Shown here: positions 1 to 10,773 of the stretch, in pieces | Numbering within the stretch: the stretch's first letter is position 1 | Layout: each line of letters opens with the position of its first letter | Assembly: GCA_964035575.1 (NCBI GenBank) | Contig: OZ037883.1 | Location: forward strand, 186,001-250,000 | Length of the DNA: 64,000 nt | From: Rhynchopus sp. YZ270_cl-10 | Taxonomy: Eukaryota; Euglenozoa; Diplonemea; Diplonemida; Diplonemidae | Reading direction: 5' to 3' | Position numbers and translations under genes: made by a program | Notes under the pieces: model-generated | Seen by the model: only the letters and a program-made list of their open reading frames with translations | The model's database searches: none | Told to the model about the DNA's origin: nothing

Positions 1-367
1 TTTATTTGACCATGTCCTTCTTTCTCACTCCTCATTGGGTTCTACGAGCTCCGTCCGTCAAATGGTGGGTCACAACATGCAGCAAAGTTCGCAGCTATGC
101 TAACTGCTCCCACGTTCACTTTGCATTTTTCCTTCAAAGTCAAGTACTGACCATATTTTGCACACAAAACCTGAAAATGGCCTGTATAAAACTGACACAT
201 GCATTTTAGGTCAAAAGTACTCATTTCTCAGCGCAAAGTGACCCCATCACAGCACGCACAGACTCGGAAGAACCGAAAACAAAAAACCTGTACTTCATTG
301 GTCTCGGCCAGTGGAGTCCCCTACAGGAGGGGAGAGGGCTTTGCCCTCTCCTGTACTACACGTGAAT
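1..367. other. Non-coding left edge with a strong hairpin
   Basis: No supported gene. A 9-bp perfect stem with a 3-nt loop (GGAGAGGGC at 331-339 against GCCCTCTCC at 343-351) lies just upstream of the plus-strand ORF that starts at 368. TACAGGA/TGTA around it partly extends the stem. Confidence 0.5.
320..355 (+). repeat. Inverted repeat (hairpin) upstream of ORF at 368
   Basis: The sequence contains GGAGAGGGC, loop TTT, GCCCTCTCC, with partly paired flanks. The open frame runs through it from a GTG at 311, but the first ATG of that frame is at 368, beyond the hairpin. It could sit in a 5' leader; no function is known. Confidence 0.5.
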
Positions 368-895
368 ATGTCTTTGTTTTTGCAAAGAAAACATGAAAAG
401 CTGCTCGCCATGGTGGAGGCCCGTCTGTTGGACGCCGAGACCGAGGAGGAGCTGCACCGTGCACAGGCTTTGGTACGCCTGTTGGAGGAGGCACGGAAGG
501 CCACGCTGCGCATAGCAGCAGAAGAAGAGGAACCCCCCGTCGTGCAGGAGGAGAAGCAGACGACGGAGGTGACGGCGGCACCACCGCCAGCGAAGGAGAC
601 ACCCGGCACCTGCCCAGATGCCACCGCAACGACCCCCCCCACCAGCAGGAGGCTTGGCTCTACTGGTGGGGCAACGACGCCTCACGAGGCGCATACGACG
701 AAGCCGGCGCCGCCGCCTCCACCCGACGACCGCCTGCACCCACTGACTCGCCCACCCGACGGTGGATGGAAGTGCCCACCCGACCGTGGGTGGCTGTGCT
801 CACCTGCAAGAACGTGTTCTCTGAAGTGCCCACCCGACCGTGGACGGCTGCGCACCGCAAAGACCATCGCCTGGAGCAATTCGGGCATAACATAG
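368..895 (+). CDS. Hypothetical low-complexity protein, 175 aa, plus strand
   Basis: I do not recognise this ORF. It starts at the ATG at 368 and ends in TAG. The first ~55 residues form a charged amphipathic helix rich in Glu, Leu, Ala and Arg (KHEKLLAMVEARLLDAETEE). The rest is Pro/Thr-rich disordered sequence. Two copies of a CPPDRG motif near the C-terminus come from an imperfect ~60-bp DNA duplication. It is GC-rich like the real genes, but it is on the opposite strand to all 14 solid genes of the window, has no recognised domain and is followed within 10 bp by a hairpin repeat. It may be a small real gene, or a remnant like the GC-rich plus-strand block at 10.06-10.65 kb. Confidence 0.35.
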   Translation: MSLFLQRKHEKLLAMVEARLLDAETEEELHRAQALVRLLEEARKATLRIAAEEEEPPVVQEEKQTTEVTAAPPPAKETPGTCPDATATTPPTSRRLGSTGGATTPHEAHTTKPAPPPPPDDRLHPLTRPPDGGWKCPPDRGWLCSPARTCSLKCPPDRGRLRTAKTIAWSNSGIT

Positions 896-1745
896 AAGCG
901 TGTAGTATAGTGGAGTTCATCTTCGGGTGTCTACACTAAAACAACCAAGTTTTCAAAAAAAAAAAAATTCCCGATTTTTTGTAGGCAAAAATTGGTGAAA
1001 AAAATTCCCGGCCCCCCCGGACCCCCCAAAAAAAGGTCACTTCTAAAAAATATTTTTTCCCTTAAACACCCCCAAAAAAAAGTCATTTTTGTGTAGTTCT
1101 TATGTAGTGTGTATGTACTTGAAAAGTAGGGTAACGCGCCACACCATGTGAGTCAAAAAAAATATAAACAGCAGCGAATACCAGACAGCAAATGAAGTCC
1201 CTCAGTCATTTGCGGGGGTGGAAAAATCGTTCAGATATTCCCATTTATAAAATCGCAAAAAAAGAGAAAAAAATCACGCAAAGAAAAGGGTGGGATATGA
1301 AAGATAAAAATTGATTAGATGAACCTAAGCCACTGCTTAGTCACCTGCAAAGAATACAGCTTGAAATGATGAATGCACCATTCCCGGCACACACCCATCT
1401 TCAAAAAGACAAAAAGGTTGAGTCTGAGTACAGCATCCCCAACAAAAGGGAGCTCTGCATCTGTTCCAACCACGGCACACCAAAATCATTTATCGATCTG
1501 AAATGCCCTTCAAAGAAAAGTTGTTTTGTAAGGCAAGACAAGGATGGGTCTTGGCCGATCTAAATAGATTGATGAATTAAAATGATTCACCTGAAACCTG
1601 AAAAAAAAAATACAGGTAGGTGAACTGAACATGCAAGAGAAGGGGAGGGGTAAAAGGGAAATACACAGGCTACTCTACGCTCTCTGATCTGCGATTGCTT
1701 GTAGTATTTCCTGTACGTACGTCGGCACCTTTTTTGGTTATTCCA

Positions 1746-1862
1746 CCTGATTTTTACCCCGCGAAAAGGCGCGTATGGGTCACGTTTTGATATGGGCGCG
1801 TTTTCGGTCCTATTCGGTCCGAGACGCGTCTGTAAGCGCCTATACGCGGGTAAAAATCAGGT
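1746..1862. repeat. Inverted repeat around 1750-1860
   Basis: CCACCTGATTTTTACCCCGCG at the left end is mirrored by CGCGGGTAAAAATCAGGTGG at the right end, with about 75 bp between the arms. The middle repeats CGCGTATGGGTCACG-type and ACGCGTCTG-type segments. This looks like a small foldback (MITE-like) element; no clear target-site duplication was resolved. Confidence 0.5.
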
Positions 1863-2020
1863 GGTTATTTTGTTGTGTTCGAACGCACTTCGGGTGTCCA
1901 TCTGATCGTACTACAAACGCGAGCAGCCTGGTGGTGCCTTTCTCTTCTTACACGTCGATAAAGAACGGAGGGAAAATAGGTCAAAATTTACCCAAAACAT
2001 AAGTTTTTTTTTGTTTTTGT

Positions 2021-2091
2021 TTTTTTGAAAAATTGTTGGAGTAGTGTAGTTGCCTCGGTTGTGTTGCCACAGTTGTGCAATCTCCACTGTC
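2021..2091 (+). repeat. Family D hairpin
   Basis: Near-identical to the copies at 8474-8541, 57568-57635 and 58021-58094, here in intergenic DNA: poly-T, GAAAAATTGTTGGAG, TAGTGTAGTTGC, loop CTCGGTTGTGTTGCCACAG, then GCAATCTCCACTGTC. Confidence 0.8.
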
Positions 2092-3408
2092 AATTGTCAA
2101 CTTTTTTTTTTGATATTTTACCGCAAATGAGCTAGGGTGATGTAAAGGTAACAGAGCGACAAAAAGCTCGCAAATAAAAAGGAAAGAGATAAATGAAAAG
2201 GATGGATACACAGGCTTAAAAGAGTCTAAAATAATATGAGTTTTTTTTTTATAAGATGACCCTCACCACTTGGTCGCCTTATCATCAAAGCTCTTTTCTT
2301 TTTCGGCTTTTTCAAAAACTTTAGGAACAAGAACTCAAGTTCAACACGAACAAGGAAGAATATAGCAGCTGTCGGCTAATTCCCTCCTGTTCTCCTTGTT
2401 CACCCACAGTGACACGAAGACAAAAGACCAAGAAACATAAAATAAAGCAATAAAGTTGCGACAAGCACACAGAAAAGAGGTTTGCGGACATACATCCTGA
2501 ATCCTCTTCGCGCTTTCAGCGTTTTCTTCAATACAAGGAACTATATACAGAGTGAGAGGGTGGGTCAGTAAAGAACAGACGCAACCTCCGGAATCAAGAG
2601 TGGAAAAAATGGAATCAATGGGAGGAAAAGTTTGAAACAGAGATCAAGTCTCGCAAAAACAGTGTCTGCATACTGGCCTCTTATCAAAGTTAAAAAAAAA
2701 TCAACACACACACAAAAAAAAAAGAATAGAAAACATAACAAGGATGAGAACAATGAACCTAAGCCACTCATCCGACCGGGCTTGGGTAACATTTTCTCGC
2801 CGGAGGCCACGAGAAGGATCTTTGCAGGGGTTTCGCGAAGCGTAAAAAATATTTTTGGGACCAGCAAACAGAACTTTTTCAAAACTCAAAATCCTGTTGG
2901 CGGGGCTGTGTATGTTTTGCAAAAAGATCGGGCCTTTTGTTTTGTGCGCTCAAAGCCGGCAAACAAAAAGGTGAAGAAAAAAAAATGTGTTAAACTGAAG
3001 TCAGGTTGCTTTGGTTAAATGAGTACTTAAAGAACAAGCAAGCTTCTTTTTTTCAAATCCGTTTTGTTTGCCCGCAACGCTGCCTCCAATCTTTTTAGAA
3101 TTGACAATTTTATCAAAAAAAATGTTCACGCACGACGGTTATTCTCTTGGAGGGAAAAAGGTGCATTTTTTTTCCCCTTCTTTTTGTGCAACGTTGCATA
3201 AAAAACTGCCACCTTTTAGGATATTCCCAGTTAAGGGTCCCCCACTATTAAAATGAACAACCATTTCGACACAAAATACAAAGAAAATGCAAGCAAGACA
3301 AAAGTAATTAAAATCAAGAGATGTCCTTTGGCCACCAAAAAACGTCGCAGGGGACAATAATAGGGGCGTTGGGCCTGGAAAAAACGGCCACTATCTATCC
3401 GGAATTAA

Positions 3409-6400
3409 CTACATTAGAAGATAAGGGTTGATGACCTTCCGGAGAGAGGTATCGGAACGAAGCATGCTCACGACGTTGAGGGCGGCTGCGTCCCCTACGG
3501 CGAGTTTATGGAGTTTGTCGAGGTCTTTTGCTTCGTAGGCTTCTTCGTATTCTTCACCCCAGCACTTGGACGGGACCACACCTTCCACATCCTCAACACG
3601 CACATCAGTGTGCATCGTTGCCTTCGCGTTCACCTCAAAGACATGCAACGTCTGTGCCGGCTCTGCCACCTGCCAATGATCCACAGTCCGTGTCAGGTCT
3701 TCCTGCAACCGGAAGGCCTCCGTCGGGCTCTCATCCTGCAGCAACGACGCAAACAAACACATACACTCCAACTCCATCGCAGACGTCGCAAGCAAACGCG
3801 ACAACACCACACACGGCCCTGCAGACGTCATGAAACGCTGTCCCGACATCCCAACATTACCACTCAAGACAGGTCCATGCGAGAGTCCTACAAACACATG
3901 AACGCCATGAGACCGGACACATGCCTGGTGGACCTGAGTGACGAACCACATGCTCTGCTCGACATGCGCGCTGCAGCCCTTTGAAACGTTCCACCCGATG
4001 GAGACTGCGGTGCCCATCATCGCCATGACACTGCCGTTGGTCATCTGCACGGCGGAGAGGATGCGGGAGACGGTTTCGTTCATCTTTGCGACAGGGTCTT
4101 CACGGTCGTTGACGAGGCCGCCTTCGAAGCGGATTTCGACGCTGCCAACAGCTGCAGAGGAGACACGCTGGAGACGTTCCTTGAAGCGTTCGCGGTCGTG
4201 CGAGCCGATGCGGTCGAAGTGTGCTGTGCGCGTCCCTGCGCTGGACCCGCGAGACTCCTCGCCAGTCGCAAGGTACTTCCTCGCCTTCAACGGCGCCTGC
4301 TCCTTGCGGGACTGCACATCACGCAGCACCGCACTGCGCCGTCCATCCAACTCCCCCGGCAGCAGGCACGTCACGTACACATCCTCCTCGATGCCCTTCA
4401 GAGACACCTTCCCCGCAGGCACCGTCGTCGGCAACGTCTTCTCCGACGCAGACGCAAGGAACAGTGCGTACACACGGTCGTCCAGCGCCACTGCCCCTGT
4501 CGCGCAGATGCCCTCCAATCGCGCAGCTTTGTTCACTGTGTGTCCGAAATAGTCGCGTTTTGTGGTGACAGTGCTTGTCTCCACATCGCATGGCCCGAAG
4601 TTGATACCAATCCGTACCTTCAACCCACCCCACATCCCGTCCTCAGAGCGTGCGCATTGTTCCATGGAGAGGAGCTCTGTTGGCCAGTCTGCACCAAGCA
4701 GGCCACGTTGTATATCGAGCCCGCAGGCAACTGCAGAGGGGACGTCTGTGAAGGCACACATAAAGGAGTCGCCGATGGTTTTGACCTCGTAGCCGTTGTG
4801 GGCCTGCAGGCACCGCCGGATGACTTGGTTGTGGATCTTCAGGGAACGCCGCATGCCCTCTGGGCAGACCTCCCAACAGCGTGTAGAGCCTTGGATGTCT
4901 GTGAACATAATCGCAACAGAGGACGTCTGTAGGAGGTGCTCATCGACGATCACCTCATCCGACTCACCAACCAAATTCTCTGGCAGGTACTGCTTGTATT
5001 CAAGAAGGTTTTCCACCATTTTGTTGAAGGAGTTCTGCATGCTGGAAAGCTCGCGCACCTGAGATGTTCCTTTGGTGACGTTTTCCATGCGCATCCAGGC
5101 TACTTCCTCCATATCTTCTGCAAGCCGGCTCAGTGGTAGCAACGTGATGTGGACACCTGCGAAGAGAAGCACCCCGCAGGCCACAGCGATGCCTACGACG
5201 ATCAAAAGCGCGTCGCGCGAGGCGGCATCGGCAGACCCGACAATGTCCTTGCGTGGCACATCGATGATGGCGATCATGAGGAACCCGCCTTCTGCTTGCA
5301 GAGGAAACGCCAGCACCGCACGCTCCGCGTCGTACACAAGCGTTTCGGAGACGGCAGCGCGAGAGAGCGAGCCCACCTTCGCGACAATGCAGGACACAGC
5401 ACGCCGCAGCAGGGAGCCCTCCTTGCTTACGTTGTACACATTGATGATGCGGTTGCCGTACCATGTCCTGTCATCTGTGTCATCCTCGATCTCTTCCTGC
5501 GACATGCTGCTCGCAAGAAGCAGCGCCTTCTCAGTTATGATGTGGATGTTTGTGTTCGCAGTCGGCCGCAACGAATGAAGAAGCGGCGCCAAGGAGGACA
5601 TCGAGTAGTCCAGAGCAGCAGAGCCGAGGGGTTCACCTGAGGAAGGGGATGAGGTTGTTTTATGAAAAACCAAGGAACGTTCTATCATAGCCCATTTGAG
5701 CACACCAAATGACAATAATGTGCATTTTACATACCTGCAGCAGAGAACAGCCCTATGGAAGAGGTGAACCCGGGTGAACCAAACCAGAGAAACGGCTCGG
5801 ACCAGGTGATGGTGTGGGTCACTTTGTACCAGGGACGGGTCAGTACGTCGAGCTGGCTGACCTCCATTTTCTCTGGGGGAGGGGAGAGGCTCGCGTTGGA
5901 GGCGTCGTAGGTGAAGACTCCGTTGAGCATGGCAGGCCCTGGGGTGGGCCTGCAGAGGGACGCAGAGGCTGTGAGGTTGCAGTGCTTCTGGCAGAGCAGG
6001 TCGTGCGTCACGTTCCCGCATGCGGTGCTCTCACAGACATCCTGGGTGGCATGGTCCTTCGGGTCACACACCACACCCTCAAACAAAGGCGTGCTCGCAT
6101 TAGGCAACCCGGTCACAAGAAATACACTCCCATCCTCGCCAACAGGCCCACACCCTTCAACATCGCCGTTCTCTAGCCCCAAAAAAAAGAAGGACAACAC
6201 GCGGGAAAGCTTTTCAACGCTCTTTACGAGGCCGACTATGTACACGTTGACCCCAGGGTAGGCTGCATGTGGGTTGTATTTTCCGGTGAGAACGTGGGTG
6301 GAGATGGTTTTGAGGAGTGCGTTGCCGGCAGCGAGGTCGGTTTCGAAGCCCCTAATGGTTTCTGCTGTGGTGAGAAGCAGCTTCTTCTCAAGGTCTGTGA

Positions 6401-6692
6401 TGACGTCGCGTGATGTTGTGTAAGTGACTGCCCAGCCAACCATGCCAACACCGATGATGACTGCCCACGCACACACCATGATGATGAGCGACAAACGCAC
6501 CACACGCTGCGTAGCCCACAACACCAGCATGCCAAACAGCAGAACTCCCACAGTCACCGCCACCGTCGCAAGAATGGCAACATGTGCATCAATCAAGTCC
6601 GTTGGCGCACTCTCAAAGTTCTGCTGCAAAGCAACACAAAACCGCAACTCACACAACACCAACACAATGCACAGCCAGTGCAAGGACGCCAT
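3409..6692 (-). CDS. Receptor-type adenylate cyclase with Cache-like ectodomain, HAMP and degenerate second cyclase module
   Basis: Two exons (6692-5735 and 5636-3409; intron 5637-5734, GTATGT..CAG, phase 1) encode 1061 aa. It should make cAMP from ATP at the plasma membrane. Order: signal peptide or first TM (1-23), TM ~37-58, further hydrophobic segment ~68-90, an extracellular ~370-residue ligand-binding region resembling Cache domains, TM ~461-482, HAMP-like linker, YLP motif, then a class III cyclase domain. Metal Asp are in FTDIQGST (~564-571) and GDSF (~609). Lys605 (EVKTIGD) and the Asp of RDYFG mark ATP rather than GTP choice. NKAAR supplies the transition-state Asn and Arg. A second cyclase-homology segment (~730-920; SGQRFMTSAG) lacks the metal Asp residues and is probably regulatory. 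The gene at 21530-23695 is a paralogue with a different sensor half. Confidence 0.9.
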
Positions 6693-6877
6693 TTTAATGT
6701 CTATAACCTGGGTTAATGGTATTTATTTTTGGGGAAAGAATAATTCGAAAAAAGAGACAGCGTTTTATCAATGTTAGATCCCTTTATTAAATTTGGGGCA
6801 AACTTTCGCTTCGGTGTAAATCAATCAGCGAAAAAAGAAAACAAGATAAATCTGTGCACACAACGCACACACAACAA

Positions 6878-8864
6878 TCATAACGGGAGGCTGACCATCC
6901 AGACGGATACGAAGGGGTCACCCGCAGCGGTTACGATTTTAGGAAATGTATCTGCCTGGGGACGGCGCTTGGAACGTGGGCTTGTTGCGCGCTCTGTTGC
7001 GCCTCGTCCACCACGCCCTTCGTCGCCCGCGGGCACTGCAAGAAGAGCTAGGGTCAGCACACTCTTCTCATGATAGTTCACGACACAGACCTCCACTGCC
7101 TTCGCTTCGTCCCATAGCTTTATCAGGCCGTCTTCGCTCGAGGTGACGACTAGCCCTTGGTTGACTACCGTTATCCCAGTGAGCGTCGACGAATGTGCCT
7201 TGACCTTCCACGCCTGCTCCCTTCGCTGCAGCACCCATTTGATGAGCAGCGTGTCTTCACCTCCTGTGAAGAGGGTCGACATATCGTCCTTGAGCGCCAT
7301 GCAGGTGACTGCTCCACGGTGGCCTTCTGGGCTGGGTGGTTCGGTTTTGTGTGTTTTGGACCATGCGCCTGAGGAGACGTCCATGGAGGAAAGGGGCAGG
7401 TCACGACGGAGGGCGGCAGCGTGCTTCAAACGGAAGCAGAGGCGTGTGGGCGGTGCGTCGAAGGTGCATCCCAAGACCTGCGCGTTGGTCGAGACAAAGA
7501 CGTCGACGGCGCCAGAGGCATAGCCCACATTCAGCAGCTGCCCCGCAGCAACCAGACACCGCACCGGGCCATTCTCCAAGACGCTCTTCGACCGTCGCCG
7601 CTCGCCGCTGTCTGCGTTGCGCTTGAAGAGGTTCTGATGCGTCGTGAGGGAGAGGTCCCACACCAGCACCTTGCCCTCCATCCCCGCAGTGATCAACTGG
7701 CCACCCCAGACGCACATTGCTGAGACCACCCCGGCGTGGCCGTTGATGAAGACACGGTGGATACGGTTCTTTGCGAGGCTCATGACGCGGACGGTCTTAT
7801 CAAGGCTTGCGGTGATGAGGAAGACTTCGGGGGTGCGCTTTGGACCACGCTCACGGACGGGGCTGCAGAGGATGTGTGTCACGGGGTAGACATGCCCGAA
7901 GTCAAGCTTCGTGTAGACTGCGGTGTCGTTCAGCGACACTGCGAACACCTCTCCACTGCTGCACGCAAAGTACGCACGGTTCGGCACACCTGGATGTGCA
8001 CAGGTGCACGTCGCCTTGAAGTGCGGTGCCTCCGCCACCACCGGTAAATTCGCCACCTGCGTCACCTCGCACGACTGATACCTGGACAACGGACGGATGT
8101 TCCCCAACTCCGTCGACAGCTCTGCCGGCACAATAGTCTTCATCCCTTCGAACGACGTCAGCAACGACTGCGATACGATGAGCGATGCCTGGTCCACTGC
8201 GTTGTCTGCAAGCTTCCAGAAGGAGCAGGTCAGCAACTCGGGGTCTTTGGACTGAGCCTTTTCGACGACGTCCTGAGGGGGGTAGGGTGTGGTGGGAGAT
8301 ACGGAAAGGGGGGTGTGATGTGTACCTTAAGCCGCTCGGATTCGTAGAGGAGAAAGGAGCGCTCCTCTTTGGTTCTGTCGACGTCGCTGCTCCAGGCCCT
8401 GCGGAGGACGGTTCTGCAGGATGCGAGGCTGGAGAGGAATTTGCGCTGTGCGTTGTGCGGGGTTTTGTTGTTGTTTTTTGATAAATTGTTGGAGTGTAGT
8501 TGCCTCGGTTGTGCTGCCACAGTTGTGCAATCTCCACTGTCTTTTTTTTGTTCACACATTATCCCCCCACAACACATACCATTCTCTTCTTCGTGTCTGG
8601 CTCCTTGAGGACAATGGGGATGACGCCTGGTGCGCGCTCTTCCCCGTCAGCGTTGACGAGGGTGTTGATGTGATCGCCAAAGCCTTCGTTGCGTGCTGTA
8701 GTAGGTGTAGACGCAGCAGATGAGGAGAACGCGACAGACGAGCGTATCGACGCACGCCGTGCCGTGTCCGCTGATGCGCCTGCAAGAGGAGGGATGTACG
8801 GCGACGACACTTTCCTACTGTTCCTCCCATTCATGACATGGGCAGGTGCCGTGGCAGGACGCAT
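6878..8864 (-). CDS. WD40-repeat protein, 599 aa, three exons
   Basis: Exons 8864-8580, 8445-8326 and 8272-6878 join in phase 0 (introns 8446-8579, GTATGT..CAG, and 8273-8325, GTACAC..CAG). The N-terminal ~95 residues are Ser/Ala-rich and disordered. A short helical stretch follows (RKFLSSLAS to SERLKDVVEKAQ). The remaining ~400 residues form WD40 blades, seen as repeated GH..V..M and DKTVRVMSL, GKVLVWDL, DTLLIKWV, DGLIKLWDE and PFVSVWMV ends, so it is a beta-propeller scaffold. An insertion after blade 7 is Arg/Gly/Ser-rich. Intron 1 carries a complete family-D hairpin (8474-8541). The partner protein cannot be deduced. The ATG at 8864 is the first in frame; a second at 8831 is also possible. 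Confidence 0.85.
8474..8541 (+). repeat. Family D hairpin in intron 1 of the WD40 gene
   Basis: TTTTGATAAATTGTTGGAGT then GTAGTTGC..GCAATCTCCACTGTC. The stem AGTGTAGTTGC pairs with GCAATCTCCACT with one mismatch and one bulge. It is antisense to the gene. Confidence 0.8.
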
Positions 8865-10056
8865 TGCAAAAGAATGTTCGAGAAAAAAAAATCAAACAAA
8901 AAAAAAGGTCCAACTCAGCCCAACACCGCTAACCGTTGTGGCGCCATAGTTTCTTAAAAGAGGGTTGATCAACCTAAGTCTTTGCTTGGTTAATGGGAAG
9001 AGAAAAAATGTGTTTGGAATATCTTTTTGGGTGTTGGTTTTTGCGTGGGGTGTTTTTGAGGGAATAAAGGGAGGAGATGATGATAGCTTTGTGTAGGAAA
9101 GCAGAGGGTGCCTCAATCCATGAGCGACACTCAACGAAAAGGCACAAAATCACAAAAAAGAAAGAAGAAGACTACATAACAGAGTCGGTAATACGAACCC
9201 GAAGTGGCTGTGCCGTGCATAGTTACCAAAAGTGTCAATTTTGTCGTTCCCTCACCCCTCCTTCTTGTAGTTATTTGATGCGTCGACGCTTCCACACACA
9301 CTATCTCACCTTGGGTGGTGTTGCGGAGTACGGTTGGGGTGAACGACATTGACACTTTCTGCTCACAAAGTAGTGTACGTAAAAAAAACAATAGGGGAAA
9401 ATAGAAGTAGTGAAAAACGCCTCTGTGGAAGGTTATCGGGGGAAAGGGGTTCATATTTATAGGAATCACCTGGGTGCTCTGAAGGGAGTTACAAAGTGAC
9501 CAAAAGAACAAACAAATTGGGTCATGCATCGAAAAATTTCACGTGTCAAAGCACACGGTTTTTGAGATTCTTTGAATTTGAAGCAAAGGTGCTATTTCTA
9601 AGAGGACAGTTTCCCCCAAAATTCTACGGTAACAAGGGGGTAGGAAAGAAAAATCTATCAGGGCCAAGAAAGTGGGACAACCATCAAAGGGTATCGGCCA
9701 ACATTTGCATTTTTTTTTTTTTTTTTTTTTTGGAAAACCGTAAATAAGTATCTGCCTCAACGACTGCCACTCGCACTCTCGCTTCGCAGCGCCTCTGTCA
9801 TGGCCTGTGTTGGTTGTTGTGTAGTTTTTTTTTCTTTTGAAGAATTGTTGGAACAGTGTAGTTGCCACCTCTGTAAGCTCCACTGTATTTTATTTTTTTT
9901 GGATGAAAACGTTGTTCTATTAACAGACAAACACTATGTTTTTGCCGATACAGATTGAAAGGACAAATCATGCGTGCAATTGTGTCTGGCGAAGACGAGT
10001 ACAACGCCGAAGAGGGAAGAGAGCACTCTCAAGCAGGGACCAAGGCGTCATGGTGC
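8865..10056. other. Intergenic, repeats only
   Basis: No supported gene. It contains a family-A-like hairpin (8965-8994, AACCTAAG against CTTGGTT), long T and A runs around 9711-9731, and a shorter family-D hairpin (9829-9890) whose stem ACAGTG/CACTGT differs from other copies on both arms. Confidence 0.6.
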
Positions 10057-10650
10057 ATGTGAAACGCAGAGGAGTTGTTAACACCTAACAAGGACGCGCG
10101 CCGCGCACGTCAGGGCGCACGAGCGGCGTGCCCCGTCTACAAGGGCCTGCGGCAGCCGTTGACGGAGGCTCAGGTGCGCGGCGTGCTCCAGCGCGCCCCC
10201 ACCCACGGTGAGGACGGCCACCACACGCCGTTGCACCCGGACGCAATAGCGTTCCTGGTCGCCGGCGCGGTGGAGACCCGCATGGGTGACGCGCGCCGGC
10301 GGCCGCCCCGGGACGACGACGGCAACGTCGTGTCCACCATGACGGACACGACGCGGCGGCCACCGCCGTCCAAGCCACCCAAGCTGCCACCATCAAGCCG
10401 GCAAAGAAGGCAAAGGCGGTGGAGCCCGAGGAGATCTGACTCTGGACATCACTGAGCTGTTTATTGATAGAAACCGGTTACCCGGAGTGGTGGGAGATAG
10501 AAAAACTGGTGGAGTTGATTGAGCTAAAGGCAGAAAAGAGGAAGAAGGGGGCGCATGTGGCACTGCCGACAAGGACTTCAAGGAAATCAAGGTGCAGAGG
10601 CTGCGGACGGAGCGGGAGCTGGACGAGGGTGTACGGGAAGGATAAATCAC
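10057..10650 (+). pseudogene. Frameshifted GC-rich gene remnant, plus strand
   Basis: This is a block of about 65-70% GC between AT-rich flanks. Frame 1 starts without an ATG (NAEELLTPNKDARR) and includes ALHPDAIAF-like sequence: TPLHPDAIAFLVAGAVETRM, which faintly resembles the C-terminal histone-fold helix of TAF4-type proteins. After ~10345 the sensible reading moves to another frame (DAAATAVQATQ to KPAKKAKAVEPEEI, stop). A third piece reads IETGYPEWWEIEKLVELIE, and then shifts again to TADKDFKEIKVQRLRTERE, stop. At least two indels are therefore needed, and no start codon is present. The histone-fold hint is weak. It could be a dead gene, or a plus-strand transferred or mobile-element protein fragment. 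Confidence 0.4.
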
Positions 10651-10773
10651 AGTATGTAATATATCTATAACTACGTCAGCCGTGGAAGAAGATCGCGTGC
10701 ACTCGAAGAAGGGGTGGGTGGGTGGGTTCGGCAGGGTTTGGCAGGGTGGGTTCGGGCCAAGAGCCCCGTTTTT

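Larger units (their letters stand above)
896..3408. other. Intergenic, AT-rich, with dispersed hairpin repeats
   Basis: No supported gene. It holds a family-D hairpin in reverse orientation (905-965), an adjacent family A and B hairpin pair (1317-1346 and 1368-1400), a full family-D copy (2021-2091), family A copies at 2253-2286 and 2757-2787, and a diverged inverted sequence around 1760-1860 (CACCTGATTTTTACCCGCG against CGCGGGTAAAAATCAGGTG). The remainder is homopolymer-rich DNA downstream of the minus-strand cyclase gene. Confidence 0.6.

Noticed and set aside
5727-6692. A separate 321-aa receptor-like protein
   Set aside because: It is exon 1 of the cyclase; a GTATGT..CAG intron joins it in frame to the catalytic exon.
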